Shown here: positions 8,643 through 17,769 of the stretch, piece by piece
How positions within the stretch are numbered: the stretch's first letter is position 1
Layout of the letters: each line of letters opens with the position of its first letter
NCBI GenBank assembly: GCA_022827345.1
Contig: JAJDTB010000015.1
Coordinates: 1-64,000, forward strand
DNA: 64,000 bases
DNA from: Gemmatimonadota bacterium
Lineage (GTDB): Bacteria; Gemmatimonadota; Gemmatimonadetes; Longimicrobiales; Gaopeijiaceae
Direction of reading: 5' to 3'
The notes under the pieces: generated by a model
Databases searched by the model: none
What the model saw: the letters and a program-made list of their open reading frames with translations, nothing else
What the model was told of the DNA's origin: nothing
Position numbers and translations under genes: made by a program

Positions 8643-9334
8643 CACCCCCGCTCGCGGCACCCCTCGATATCCGGGATGCCCCGGCGTACACCTTCCTGGC
8701 TGCTTCCCGATACCTCGGGATGCCTCAGGCAACCCTCCGCTATTGGGTGCTCGGCCGCAGTTCGCGACGCGAAGGACGGTCCGTCTTCTACGAGCCTCTG
8801 ATTCAAGCCCCGGCCGGAAGCAGAAGCCACATTTCCTTCAACAACCTGGTTGAAGCTCATGTGCTCCGTGCGCTTCGAACCAAGGACGACATCGGGATGT
8901 CGGTTCTGCGGAAGGCCATCACCTACGCGGAGGATGCCTTGGGGATCGAGCGCCTCCTGTTGAGCGACGAACTGCGGACGTCAGGACAAGACCTTTTTCT
9001 CGACCGCCTCCGCGACCTGATCTCGCTTTCCAAGTCCGGACAGTTTGCGATGCGGAAGGTGCTCTCGGCCTACTTGAAGCGCGTGGAGCGAGATGACAAC
9101 GCTCTTCCCTTCCGGCTCTACCCTCTCCGTCCCGCCTGGTCCGAGCACAACAGGACGATTGTGATTGATCCACGTGTTTCCTTCGGACGTCCAACTGTTG
9201 CCGGCTCAGGCATCTCTACCGCCGCACTGGTGGATCGCGTTGACGCCGGTGAAGACATCCAGACCCTCGCCGACGACTATCGGCTGGAGGTCGCTCAGAT
9301 CGAAGACGCCGTCCTGTACGAAAAGGCCGCTTGA
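8567..9334 (+). CDS. HTH-DUF433 protein (antitoxin-like regulator), copy 1
   Basis: This encodes 255 residues. The N-terminal half contains a MerR-like helix-turn-helix phrase (AASRYLGMPQATLRYWVLGR). The C-terminal 70 residues are a DUF433 domain beginning IVIDPRVSFGRPTVAGSGI and ending EDAVLYEKA. DUF433 proteins are usually small antitoxin-like DNA-binding proteins; here the domain is fused to an upstream HTH and a helical middle section. The only usable start codon is the GTG at 8567, inside the preceding DUF2442 gene (76-base overlap), because no ATG, GTG or TTG follows before the conserved domain. A paralogue lies at 29846-30544. No obvious toxin gene follows. Confidence 0.8.
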   Translation: MSGRPVHGTDRRHTLETRDLATKPITPPLAAPLDIRDAPAYTFLAASRYLGMPQATLRYWVLGRSSRREGRSVFYEPLIQAPAGSRSHISFNNLVEAHVLRALRTKDDIGMSVLRKAITYAEDALGIERLLLSDELRTSGQDLFLDRLRDLISLSKSGQFAMRKVLSAYLKRVERDDNALPFRLYPLRPAWSEHNRTIVIDPRVSFGRPTVAGSGISTAALVDRVDAGEDIQTLADDYRLEVAQIEDAVLYEKAA

Positions 9335-9663
9335 GCAGGGTCTAATCCGTCGCCATGGCGATTGCATTTCCGTTGCTGTCATCGTTGCGTTTCCGTGATT
9401 GGCCGCAACGTCCCGACCTGCACCGACCAATTGGTGCACGGCATCAAAGTCCCGTCAGGGACTCGGTGACGGCGCCGCTGCTCCCATAGCCGGACGCCCG
9501 CCGCCAGCGCCGCGGGCCCGGAACTAACGGCATCGTCGCCTCTTGTGCGATTACGTCGCACGGTCCATCGTGGGCTCCGGGCAACCGGCCAGCGGTCCGC
9601 CGGCGAGGGTCGAGGAGCCCCACTTGATAACCGAAAATTCGACTTGATGAGCGAGAGTCCGCT
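9335..9663. other. Gene-free stretch before the TonB-dependent receptor
   Basis: These 329 bases hold no gene with family support. The last 40 bases are AT-richer and contain TTGATAACCGAAAATTCG, which may belong to the receptor promoter, but no -35/-10 pair with good spacing is clear. Confidence 0.4.
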
Positions 9664-12324
9664 TTGGAGAGCTATCGTGTGGTTCGCGGTGCCGTCATGC
9701 TGCTGCTCGGCACCGCCGTTTCGGCCTCGGCCCCCGCGTTGTCCGCGCAGGTGCCTCCTGACACCCTGACCGCCACCGACACGCTGACCGCCACCGACAC
9801 GCTGCCGCAGGTGATGGAGCTGGAGGGGATCGTGGCCGTCGGCACGAGGCGCGGGGGGAGGACCGCCATCGAGTCCTATTCGCCGGTGAACGTCGTCAGC
9901 GGGGCCAACATTCGTGCCCAGGGCGGGGCGGACCTGCTGGACATGTTGCGCACCGTCGTGCCGGCGTTCAGCGTGAACGCGCAGCCGATCGCCGACGGCG
10001 CCACCATCGTGCGGCCTCCCAACGTCCGCAATCTGGCGGCCGACCACACGCTCGTGCTCGTGAACGGCAAGCGCCGGCACCGCGGAGCGGTCATCGCCTG
10101 GCTGGTGCCCAAGGCGTCGGAGGGTGCCCAGGGACCCGACCTGTCGGTAATCCCCTCCATCGCGCTGCAGCGGGTCGAGGTCCTGCGGGACGGCGCCGCG
10201 GCGCAATACGGTTCCGACGCGATCGCCGGCGTCATGAACTTCATTCTGAATGACGACCGCGGCGGATATCGGGCCGAAGCCGGGTACAGGCAGACCACGG
10301 AGGGCGACGGCGCGCAGTCCCGTGTCGCGTTCAACGCGGGACTCCCGCTCTTCGACGAAGGATTCCTCAACCTGAGCGCCGAACTCGGCCAGGCGGACGA
10401 GACGATCCGCAGCGTCCAGCGAAACGACGCGGCGGCGCTGGAGGCCGCGGGCAACGTGCACGTTGCCAATCCTGCGCAGATCTGGGGGAGCCCGAACGTG
10501 AACGGCGACCTCAAGACCTTCTTCAACCTCGGCATTCCCCTCGGTGACGACGCCCGTGTCTACGCCTTCGGCAACTACGCGCGCAGGGAGACCGACGGCG
10601 GCTTCTACTTCCGCAACCCCGATGCCCGCGAAGGCGTCTACACCCGCGGCGCCCACCGGCTGGTCGGCGATCTGACCGGCGACGGGACCGGGGGCTGCCC
10701 GACCATGCTCGATCCCCACGGCGACTACTACCGGAACGGGACCTTTCAGTCCGACGCCTTCAGGCAGGACTACCCCGACTGCTTCGTCATGAACCGGTTC
10801 TTCCCCGGCGGTTTCACGCCGCGCTTCGGCGGCTACACGCGGGACTATTCCGCGGTGGCGGGAGCGCGTGGCCAGTCCGATTCGGGGCTCGCGTGGGACG
10901 TCAGCGCCTCGAGCGGCACGAGCGACATCGACTTCTTCATCCGCAACACCGTCAACGCGGCGCTGGGCCCGGCCAACCCGGCCGACTTCGACTTCGATCC
11001 CGGTGCCTACCGCCAGGACGAGGCGAACCTCAACGCGGACTTCTCCTACCCGGTGCCGGTGCCCGCCCTCGCGTCGGACCTCAATGTGGCGTTCGGTGCC
11101 GAGTGGAGGCGAGAGACATTCGAGATCCGCGGCGGGGAGCCCGACTCGTGGGCGCGCACATTCGAGTGGAACGGCAGGATGGTGGACCTCCAGAGCCAGG
11201 GTTTCACGGCGGGCACGAACGGGTTCCCGGGATTCAGCGAAGACACGGAGGGGCGGTGGGCGCGCAGCAGCGCCGGCGCCTACCTCGAGACGGAGACGGA
11301 TATCCGGGACAACTGGACGGTCGGCGCAGCCGTGCGTTTCGAGTATTACGACGACTTCGGGTCCACGACGAACGGCAAGTTCTCGACCCGCGCGGACCTC
11401 ACCGCCGATCTGGCGCTCCGCAGCACCGTGAGCACCGGCTTCCGGGCTCCGACCCCGGGACAGGCGAATGCGATCAACGCGACATCGAAGAATGCGGGCG
11501 TAGGTGAAGAGCGGCAGGTTTCGATCGTGGCGACGATCGCGCCCGCGAGTCCTGTCGGCGTCGCGCTCGGCGGCAGCCCGCTCAAGCCGGAGCGGTCGCG
11601 CAACGTGTCGCTCGGTCTCGTCTGGAACCGCGCGCCGGTCGCGGCCACCCTCGATTGCTTCAGCATCCGCGTCGAGGACCGCCTAGCCCTGTCGAGGGAC
11701 ATCGAATTCAATCGCCCCGACCTGGGACCGGACCGCGTGCGCGACGATCTGATCGCGATGCTCGAGTCCGAGGGCCTGACCTCGGCCCGCAGCTGGAACT
11801 ACATCAACTTCTTCAACAACGACTTCACCACGTCGACGCGGGGATGCGAGGCGGTCGGCAGCTACGTCTTCGAGGTCGGCAGCGGCGTGACCGTTCTAGA
11901 CGCCTCACTCTCGCGGACCCTCACGACCGTGGAGGAGTTCACCCCCGGCGGCCCCCTGGCCGACGCCAAGGAGATCAAGGACTACGAATTCGGCCTGCCG
12001 CGCGACCGCGCCATTGTTTCCGTTCGCCACGATGCGGGCCCGGTCAGCGCGGTGGCCCGCTTCAACTACTTCGGCGGCTGGTACGACTCCGAGGAGGACG
12101 AGGACTTCGGCGGCTACGGTATGGCCGATGTGTCGGTGAGCTATCAGCTCCCCCGCGGCCTGCGCGCGACCGTGGGCGCGGATAACGTCCTCGACGCCTA
12201 TCCCGAGCTGAACCCGAACCGGTTCACGGGACTCGGGAACATGTACAGCCAGTATGCGCCCGGAGGATTCAACGGCCGGTTCGTGTACCTGCGAGTCACG
12301 CTGGAGGGGGCGGGGGGTTCTTGA
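9664..12324 (+). CDS. TonB-dependent outer-membrane receptor
   Basis: This 886-residue protein has a signal peptide (hydrophobic MLLLGTAVSASAPALSA) followed by a TonB-dependent receptor plug and barrel. Plug hallmarks include TLVLVNGKRRHR, the phrase VEVLRDGAAAQYGSDAIAG and VMNFILN. The C-terminus ends in an aromatic-alternating barrel strand (GRFVYLRVTLEG). Such receptors import a chelated metal, vitamin or oligosaccharide using TonB energy; the substrate cannot be read from sequence. The longest frame opens with TTG at 9664; GTG at 9679 gives a cleaner signal peptide and ATG at 9697 is also possible. Just after the signal peptide is a short tandem repeat (DTLTAT). It stands alone, flanked by HTH-DUF433 and Fic genes. 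Confidence 0.93.
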   Translation: MESYRVVRGAVMLLLGTAVSASAPALSAQVPPDTLTATDTLTATDTLPQVMELEGIVAVGTRRGGRTAIESYSPVNVVSGANIRAQGGADLLDMLRTVVPAFSVNAQPIADGATIVRPPNVRNLAADHTLVLVNGKRRHRGAVIAWLVPKASEGAQGPDLSVIPSIALQRVEVLRDGAAAQYGSDAIAGVMNFILNDDRGGYRAEAGYRQTTEGDGAQSRVAFNAGLPLFDEGFLNLSAELGQADETIRSVQRNDAAALEAAGNVHVANPAQIWGSPNVNGDLKTFFNLGIPLGDDARVYAFGNYARRETDGGFYFRNPDAREGVYTRGAHRLVGDLTGDGTGGCPTMLDPHGDYYRNGTFQSDAFRQDYPDCFVMNRFFPGGFTPRFGGYTRDYSAVAGARGQSDSGLAWDVSASSGTSDIDFFIRNTVNAALGPANPADFDFDPGAYRQDEANLNADFSYPVPVPALASDLNVAFGAEWRRETFEIRGGEPDSWARTFEWNGRMVDLQSQGFTAGTNGFPGFSEDTEGRWARSSAGAYLETETDIRDNWTVGAAVRFEYYDDFGSTTNGKFSTRADLTADLALRSTVSTGFRAPTPGQANAINATSKNAGVGEERQVSIVATIAPASPVGVALGGSPLKPERSRNVSLGLVWNRAPVAATLDCFSIRVEDRLALSRDIEFNRPDLGPDRVRDDLIAMLESEGLTSARSWNYINFFNNDFTTSTRGCEAVGSYVFEVGSGVTVLDASLSRTLTTVEEFTPGGPLADAKEIKDYEFGLPRDRAIVSVRHDAGPVSAVARFNYFGGWYDSEEDEDFGGYGMADVSVSYQLPRGLRATVGADNVLDAYPELNPNRFTGLGNMYSQYAPGGFNGRFVYLRVTLEGAGGS
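9761..9804 (+). repeat. 18-bp tandem repeat inside the TonB receptor gene
   Basis: An 18-base unit (ACACCCTGACCGCCACCG) occurs twice with one mismatch and then in part a third time. It encodes the DTLTAT repeats just behind the signal peptide, where the TonB-box region of the receptor would lie. It could vary in copy number by slippage. Confidence 0.8.
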
Positions 12325-12639
12325 GGCGGGCCCCGCCCGCGCCGACCTCGCCCGGCTGCCGGCGAGACATGCCGCAGCGATCATGGCTGCGCGTCCCTGC
12401 CAACGGAGCCTGGCCTGACGCCGCCTGTCGCTCCGCGACCCTCGCGTTAGGCAAAATTCTTGCGTTGGCGGTACGCTAACAAAAGCGACATGCCACTCGC
12501 TTTGCTTAGCTGCCTGGACTGGGTACCGTTGGCGGGAGTTTCGTTTCCAAGCAAGGGGCCAAATAAAGCGCCGCCCGTGAAGTTTTCGTAATCTCACACC
12601 AACTTGGGATCTGCCCACCGACTCCTCCTCCCAAACACC
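12325..12639. other. Gene-free stretch between TonB receptor and second Fic gene
   Basis: These 315 bases contain no supported gene. The first half is GC-rich. The second half is AT-richer and carries an imperfect palindrome at 12464-12480 that may regulate the Fic gene. A GC-rich hairpin (GGCGGGCCCCGCCCG) follows the receptor stop but has no T-run. Confidence 0.4.
12464..12480 (+). promoter_or_regulatory. Imperfect palindrome, possible operator
   Basis: GTTGGCG-GTA-CGCTAAC forms a 17-base near-palindrome in the AT-richer spacer 160 bases before the Fic start. Position and symmetry fit a repressor site, but no other evidence supports it. Confidence 0.22.
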
Positions 12640-13809
12640 ATGCGACGCGTATCCACAGGAAGCTACGAGGTGTCGATCGGCGGTGGGGAGATCGTGCGGG
12701 CCTTCGTACCCCGTCCCCTACCGCCCGTCCCGGAGGTCGATTCCCGCGAGAGTCTTGGCTGTCTAATTGAAGAGGCTGCCACCGCGCTCGGCCGTCTCGA
12801 CGCGGACACCGAGCTGCTGCCCGATCCGGCCGTCTTCGTCTACGGCCACGCGCGGAAGGAGGCGGTCCTGTCCTCCCAGATCGAAGGTACCCAGTCTTCG
12901 CTGGCCGACCTGATGCTTCACGAAGCGGGGGGTGTGCCGGGCACCGACCGCGCCGACGTGCTCGAAACATCGAACGCCGTGGCCGCCTTGAATCACGGCG
13001 TTGAATATCTGCGTGGTGGCCTCCCTGTCTCGAATCGCCTCATCCGGGAGATGCACGCCAGGCTGTTGGCGAGCGGGCGTGGCAAGGCGATGAGGCCAGG
13101 GGAATTCCGGCGGTCACAGAACTGGATTGGCGGATCGCGTCCCGGTAATGCCGCCTTCGTGCCACCGCCGCCCAATCACGTTCAGGATTGCATGGCCGAC
13201 CTCGAGCGGTTCATTCACGCCACGGACGACGGACTTCCCGTGCTGGTGAAAGCCGGGCTCGCGCACGTCCAGTTCGAGACCATCCATCCCTTCCTCGACG
13301 GCAACGGTCGGCTGGGACGATTGCTGATCACCTTGATTCTGTGCGATGCCGGACTGCTCCGGGAGCCGCTTCTGTACCTCAGTCTGTACTTCAAGCGCAA
13401 TCGGAGCACCTACTACCAGCTTCTCAACGACACCCGGCATACCGGAGACTGGGAAGCCTGGTTGAGGTTCTTCCTGGATGGCGTGCGCGAGGTGGCGGAA
13501 TCGGCTGTTGCGACGGCTCGGTCCGTCAGCGATACAATCCGGGAAGACCGGTGGCGAATCGGCCGCCTGGGACGGCGTGCGGGTTCGGCGTTGCGGGTGC
13601 ACCAGTCCCTGGTCGAGCGCCCTGCGGGCGACATTGCCCGGCTTGCACTGCGCACGGGCCTGTCCGCGCCGACCGTGGCCGGGGTGCTCCGGGTGCTCGA
13701 GAACCTCGACATCGTGCGCGAGATCACGGGCCGCCAGCGAGGCAGGATCTACACCTATGAGCGCTACCTGGCAGTTCTGCGCGAAGGCACCGAAGATCCG
13801 CCCGGGTAG
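12640..13809 (+). CDS. Fic family protein, second and distinct type
   Basis: This 389-residue protein carries HPFLDGNGRLGR at residues 216-227, the full Fic catalytic loop, and the N-terminal inhibitory motif S78-S-Q-I-E82-G83 (rule (S/T)xxxE(G/N)). It begins MRRVSTGSYEV, a usual start for the widespread Fic subfamily with an N-terminal Fic_N domain, and ends in a winged-helix domain (APTVAGVLRVLENLDIV). The frame extends upstream to a TTG at 12604, but the ATG at 12640 fits the family. The likely activity is AMP transfer to a protein hydroxyl with winged-helix-mediated DNA or self regulation. It shares only the motif with the Fic protein at 590-1813 and is not a recent duplicate. No antitoxin gene is adjacent. 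Confidence 0.9.
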   Translation: MRRVSTGSYEVSIGGGEIVRAFVPRPLPPVPEVDSRESLGCLIEEAATALGRLDADTELLPDPAVFVYGHARKEAVLSSQIEGTQSSLADLMLHEAGGVPGTDRADVLETSNAVAALNHGVEYLRGGLPVSNRLIREMHARLLASGRGKAMRPGEFRRSQNWIGGSRPGNAAFVPPPPNHVQDCMADLERFIHATDDGLPVLVKAGLAHVQFETIHPFLDGNGRLGRLLITLILCDAGLLREPLLYLSLYFKRNRSTYYQLLNDTRHTGDWEAWLRFFLDGVREVAESAVATARSVSDTIREDRWRIGRLGRRAGSALRVHQSLVERPAGDIARLALRTGLSAPTVAGVLRVLENLDIVREITGRQRGRIYTYERYLAVLREGTEDPPG

Positions 13810-13833
13810 CGACAGCAGTTATCCCGACAACGC

Positions 13834-15396
13834 TTATGCCGCTCCCAGCACCGCCTTCCCGAAACGCTCGGCTGCTTCGAGCGTCTCCCTCACGTCGTCC
13901 CACTCGGTGTTGTGGTTGACGATGCAGAGCCTCAATGCAAACCGCCCGGCCAGGACGGCCGAGGACACGAACGCCGGATCCTCCCAGAACAGGCGGGCCA
14001 GCACCGACCGGTTGATCTCGTCGAGCATCTCGTCCGCGAGCTCCCGTCCGGCAGGGTTGATCCGGAAACACACAACGCTCAGCGAGGCCGGGCTCAGGCG
14101 CTCCAGGACCGGACTTGCCTGAATGTACTCCTCGGCGCGGGCGGCCAGGTCCATCCCGTTCGCGATGGCCCGTCTGAACGCCGCCATTCCAAACGTCTGG
14201 ACCGACATCCAGATCTTGAGGGCCCGCACCGACCGGCTCAGCTGCAGGCCGCGATCCCAGAAATTCGGGTGGCCCTTGCCCCAAAGGGCATCCTGAAGGA
14301 AGTCGGGGCGGATATTGAACGGCTTCTCGAGCGTTGAAATGTCCCTGACCAGGAGACCGCCTGCCTCGTAGGGTTGGAAGAGCCACTTGTGCGCGTCGAT
14401 CCCCACCGAATCGGCGCGCCCGATCCCGTGGAGGAGCCGCTTGCCGCGGTCGGTGAGGACGGCAAATCCGCCGTACGCGGCGTCGACATGCAGCCAGATC
14501 CCCTGCTCTGCGCAGAAATCCGCCAGGGCATCCAGTGAATCGACGGCCCCGGTCGCCGTTGTTCCGGCGTTCGCGCAGACGGCGATGGGATGCAACCCGG
14601 CGGCGCGATCCTCCGCCACCATCGTCGCCAGCGCTCCGAGGTCCATCCGGAAGAGGCGGTCGGTGGGCACCAGGCGTGTGTGCTCCCCGCGGATGCCGAT
14701 GATCCTCGCCGCCCTCATCTGCGAACTGTGACTCTGGTCGCTCATGTATACGCAGGGCCCCTCAGGGCAGCCCGCTGCTTCTCTCGCCGCCACGAACGCG
14801 TCGACCGTCGCGGCGGATCCTCCGCTGGTCAGCAATCCACCGGCGGTCTCCGGGAAACCGAGCCAGCGCCGAAACCAATCGATGACGACGCATTCCAGCT
14901 GGGTCGGCCCGCTCGCGATGAGCCAGTTGGATGCGTTGATGTTGTAGCCGGCGGCGAGAAAGTCGGCGACGACGCCGGGCCACGTGGGAGCGCTGGGGAC
15001 GAAACCGAAGGAACGCGGATGATCGAGGCGAAGCGCCCGGGGCAGGATGTCCTGCACGGCCCGCTGCAGGACTTCGGACGCCGGATTGCCGTCTTCCGGG
15101 GGATCCTCCATGAGCCGCTCGTCCAGCTCTCCGCGGAACTCGCCGTCCCAGGCTTGTTCCCGGGGAAGGCGTCCATGGCGTTCAACGAGAACTTCCGCCG
15201 CCTGGCGGGCCAGGTCGAGCATGGCATCCGGGGACATCCGGAGGCCGTTCTCATCCGGGTGCTCCGACTCCGCCCACACCTCCTTGTCCGTTGGCAAAGC
15301 AGGATGCGTGTTTCGGCCCGGACTCGACCCCACTCGAGGATTCACCCTCTCGTTCATGGCAATCGGCCCACCTCGCCGGTGGAAAACATGCGACAA
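13834..15396 (-). CDS. PLP-dependent group II (aromatic-amino-acid-type) decarboxylase
   Basis: This 520-residue protein belongs to fold-type I pyridoxal-phosphate decarboxylases (aromatic L-amino acid / glutamate / tyrosine decarboxylase group). HVDAAYGG at residues 303-310 supplies the Asp that pairs with the PLP ring nitrogen, and DAHKW places the Schiff-base lysine at K337. LLTSGGSAAT near 189-198 binds the cofactor phosphate. Length is typical. The substrate cannot be fixed; the YNINASNW segment fits the aromatic-type clade. The start could also be the ATG at 15357. It is a monocistronic minus-strand gene convergent with the Fic gene and separated from the VanZ-like gene by 32 bases. Confidence 0.9.
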   Translation of the reverse strand: MSHVFHRRGGPIAMNERVNPRVGSSPGRNTHPALPTDKEVWAESEHPDENGLRMSPDAMLDLARQAAEVLVERHGRLPREQAWDGEFRGELDERLMEDPPEDGNPASEVLQRAVQDILPRALRLDHPRSFGFVPSAPTWPGVVADFLAAGYNINASNWLIASGPTQLECVVIDWFRRWLGFPETAGGLLTSGGSAATVDAFVAAREAAGCPEGPCVYMSDQSHSSQMRAARIIGIRGEHTRLVPTDRLFRMDLGALATMVAEDRAAGLHPIAVCANAGTTATGAVDSLDALADFCAEQGIWLHVDAAYGGFAVLTDRGKRLLHGIGRADSVGIDAHKWLFQPYEAGGLLVRDISTLEKPFNIRPDFLQDALWGKGHPNFWDRGLQLSRSVRALKIWMSVQTFGMAAFRRAIANGMDLAARAEEYIQASPVLERLSPASLSVVCFRINPAGRELADEMLDEINRSVLARLFWEDPAFVSSAVLAGRFALRLCIVNHNTEWDDVRETLEAAERFGKAVLGAA

Positions 15397-15428
15397 AGAC
15401 GGATTGCAATAGGACGCCTATGGCCCTG

Positions 15429-16016
15429 CTAGTCAAGTTTACGGGCCCCGCCCCGCCATCGGTCCAAAGCTGCATTCAGCCACGCGACCACCACACTCGT
15501 CACGATTCCGATCGTAGCGGCGACTGCATTGCTGAACACGTCGAAGTTGTCGTAGACCCGGTTCGGCAACACCGCCTGGATTCCCTCGTCGAGCCAGCCC
15601 ACCAGCACGGTCACGACCAGGGCGAGCAGCGCCGGTACCGGTACCCGGCGGTCATTGCCGGCTCGCTCCCTCAGCGCCTGATAGATCAGAACCGCGACGA
15701 TGCTGTACTCCATGAGGTGGGTGCGCTCCGCGGGCGTGACTCCCATCCTGAGGGCCGCCATCCCGTAGACGGCAGTGACGCCGAGTGCTATCCAGACGTC
15801 GCGCCGCCCGGGACGCCTCTTCAGCCCACTTCCAACGATGGCCGCCACCGTGAGGAACATGAGAAAGAAGAACAGGGGAGGCAGCAGACGGTGCTCGCGC
15901 AGGACCTCAGCCAGCGCGCCCGCCAGTCCCAGCGTGGAGTAGATGGCCACGATCACGGCCAGCGCCCAGAGCCAGAGGCGCCGCTCGCGATCGGAGGTGA
16001 AGGGAGACTTGTTCAT
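15429..16016 (-). CDS. VanZ-like membrane protein
   Basis: This protein of about 195 residues has five to six hydrophobic segments. The conserved section HLMEYSIVAVLIYQALRER followed by GWLDEGIQAVLPNR and DNFDVFSNAVAATIG matches the VanZ-like family signature (DExxQ...R..D...N..G). VanZ proteins are integral membrane proteins of uncertain biochemistry, named from teicoplanin resistance. The ATG at 16016 (MNKSPF) is preferred over the longer frame, which adds a non-conserved leader. It marks the left border of the genomic island. Confidence 0.75.
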   Translation of the reverse strand: MNKSPFTSDRERRLWLWALAVIVAIYSTLGLAGALAEVLREHRLLPPLFFFLMFLTVAAIVGSGLKRRPGRRDVWIALGVTAVYGMAALRMGVTPAERTHLMEYSIVAVLIYQALRERAGNDRRVPVPALLALVVTVLVGWLDEGIQAVLPNRVYDNFDVFSNAVAATIGIVTSVVVAWLNAALDRWRGGARKLD

Positions 16017-16141
16017 ACGGTCACCCGCCAAACCCTGACGTAACGGCATGCGCCCTCAGGTTGGTATCTGGTTTGTTCACTTGAGTTTGCGGGATTTACA
16101 GGTCTTTTTCCCGCTGTTTGACTCCCGCCGAGTCGAGAACT

Positions 16142-17305
16142 TCAGCCGCGCGGTCTCGGGCGGGCTTCCAGAGCCTTCCGAAGCTGTCCCTCGTCGGCTC
16201 GCTGATAGCACTGAAGCACCGTCTTGGCGGTCTTCCATCCGCCCAGCTCGCAGAGCACCTTCAGCGGCTGGTCCATCAGGTCCGAAGCAAACTTGCGTCT
16301 CAGCGAGTGCCAGCCTCGCCCGCGCTTCGGTTCGAGCGCCGCGAGCTTCTGGGCCTTGTACCACCACAGGCGCACCAGCGACCGGCCCGCGCACTTCGAG
16401 GCATCCCTCGGCGCGGGCAGCACCGGAGCGTCCTCAAGCCCCGAACTCCTCTCGCGCGCTTCCTCCAAGGCGGCGAGGGCCTCGGCGGTGACCGGCGTGC
16501 TGTGCTCGTATCCGGTCTTCTCGTGCTCCGCGCGCCACCGAACCACTCCGCCATCGAGGTCGATGTCAAACCACCTGAGTTGCCGGATGGCTCCGATTCG
16601 GTGTCCCGTCTCGTGCGCGAGCACGAGCGCGACGTGGAAGCGCCAATCGACGTGCCGGGACACCCCGAGAAGCGCCTGGTATTCCTCCTCGGACAGCACC
16701 ACCCGCGTGGGGTTCTTCTCCGCGGGCATCTTCAGGCCCTTCAACGGGTTCCTGTCGAGAAGCAGGCGGCCTCGCTCGTCCTTCGACCTCGCGGCCCAGT
16801 TGAACACGGCGATCAGGAACTTCAGGTCGTGTTCGATGGTCCGGTCGGAGACCGGCTTGCCGCTCGGTCCGACCCTGCCCGCGCGCCTCGCCCGGATGAA
16901 CCGGTCCCAGTCGCGCTGCGACAACGTGGAGGGCTTGCGGTCCCGCCCGAAGAACCGGAGGAACATCCTCGTCGCGGCCCGGTCGGACCGCTGGGAGGAC
17001 TCCGCCTTCGTGGGCGTCACCTCTTCCCGGTAGATGTCAAAAAGCGTCCCCAGCGTGAGCGGCTCCGGTTCGGCGTCCTTCCTGCCGTTCGGCTCCGGTT
17101 TCGCGAACCCGGCGGCGAACTCGTCCGCCTGCCTCTTGGCCCGCTTCCAGTCACGGTGCCTCAGCGACCGGGTCAGCCTTCTGCCGTTCTCCCGCCACTC
17201 GATCTGGTACATGCCGGTCTTCGTGTCGGGAAACACCCGGACGCGGTTCCGGCCCCACTCGCCGGCGCCATAGCTCCGGCGCTTACGTTTCGTGCGTGCC
17301 ATCAT
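16142..17305 (-). CDS. Tyrosine recombinase / phage-type integrase
   Basis: This 387-residue protein contains the tyrosine recombinase active-site set: R236 in HETGHRIGAIRQ, H333-S-L-R336, W357 in GGWKTAKT and the nucleophile Y367 in VLQCYQ. The N-terminal part has an arm-type DNA-binding strand region (TKTGMYQIEWRENGRR) and a core-binding SAM-like domain. The frame is open 125 codons further upstream, but ATG-ATG at 17305 is preceded by GAGAGGA at a good distance and the upstream translation is featureless. It catalyses site-specific integration or excision through a 3'-phosphotyrosine. A perfect hairpin lies 220 bases upstream. Confidence 0.9.
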   Translation of the reverse strand: MMARTKRKRRSYGAGEWGRNRVRVFPDTKTGMYQIEWRENGRRLTRSLRHRDWKRAKRQADEFAAGFAKPEPNGRKDAEPEPLTLGTLFDIYREEVTPTKAESSQRSDRAATRMFLRFFGRDRKPSTLSQRDWDRFIRARRAGRVGPSGKPVSDRTIEHDLKFLIAVFNWAARSKDERGRLLLDRNPLKGLKMPAEKNPTRVVLSEEEYQALLGVSRHVDWRFHVALVLAHETGHRIGAIRQLRWFDIDLDGGVVRWRAEHEKTGYEHSTPVTAEALAALEEARERSSGLEDAPVLPAPRDASKCAGRSLVRLWWYKAQKLAALEPKRGRGWHSLRRKFASDLMDQPLKVLCELGGWKTAKTVLQCYQRADEGQLRKALEARPRPRG

Positions 17306-17512
17306 TCGATTCCTCTCGATTGACGGACTGCACGATCTGCGCGCCCGAAACTTCGCCCGGAAGGGGTGTCTTGACCAGTGCAGCCTGTCCCACAAGCCCC
17401 GCGCCGCACGCTGGCGCGCCATCGACCAACCCCGCACCACCGCCGCCGTGAGCGCGCGACGAGACCGGCGGAAGGGCGCCGCCGGACCCCGCCGGTCCGC
17501 GCCCGCCGGTCC

Positions 17513-17553
17513 CCCCGATCTCCGGGGCGGGCATACCCGCCCCTCCATCGGGG
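17513..17553. repeat. Nested hairpin upstream of the integrase
   Basis: A perfect 8-bp stem GGGGCGGG/CCCGCCCC with loop CATA (17524-17543) is itself flanked by CCCCGAT (17513-17519) and ATCGGGG (17547-17553). The whole is a nested palindrome of 41 bases. It sits in the 330-base gene-free stretch 17306-17638, which holds nothing else recognisable. It could be a recombination, replication or termination structure of the element. Confidence 0.6.
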
Positions 17554-17769
17554 ACGACCTCCCCCGTCCCGCCAGAATTGGGCACTTGACGCGGCTCAGC
17601 GCGCGCTCCCGATTCCAAACCGGAAGGGACACGCGGCAATGAGGAAGGGAGCCCACATGCGCAGCCGGTCCTTCAACCACGGGCGACCGCGCTGATCGTC
17701 CATCTCAGGGGACGCGAGAAGGCTCTGGAGGCGTTCGGCTGGACCGGACGCCGGGCGGAGTGGATCGCC

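Noticed and set aside
9335..9480. Possible degraded DUF5615-type toxin after the first HTH-DUF433 gene
   Set aside because: Only a short phrase (GRNVPTCTDQLV) is reminiscent of that family; the frame has no start and no catalytic aspartates.
9379..10719. Long minus-strand reading frame of 446 codons
   Set aside because: It lies antisense to the TonB-dependent receptor, has Val/Ala/Arg/Gly-rich composition and no family motif. Long antisense frames are common at this GC content.
12440..12480. GTTAGGC and GCTAAC boxes resembling integron attC core sites
   Set aside because: The complementary inner boxes and stem of an attC site are missing and no cassette structure surrounds them.
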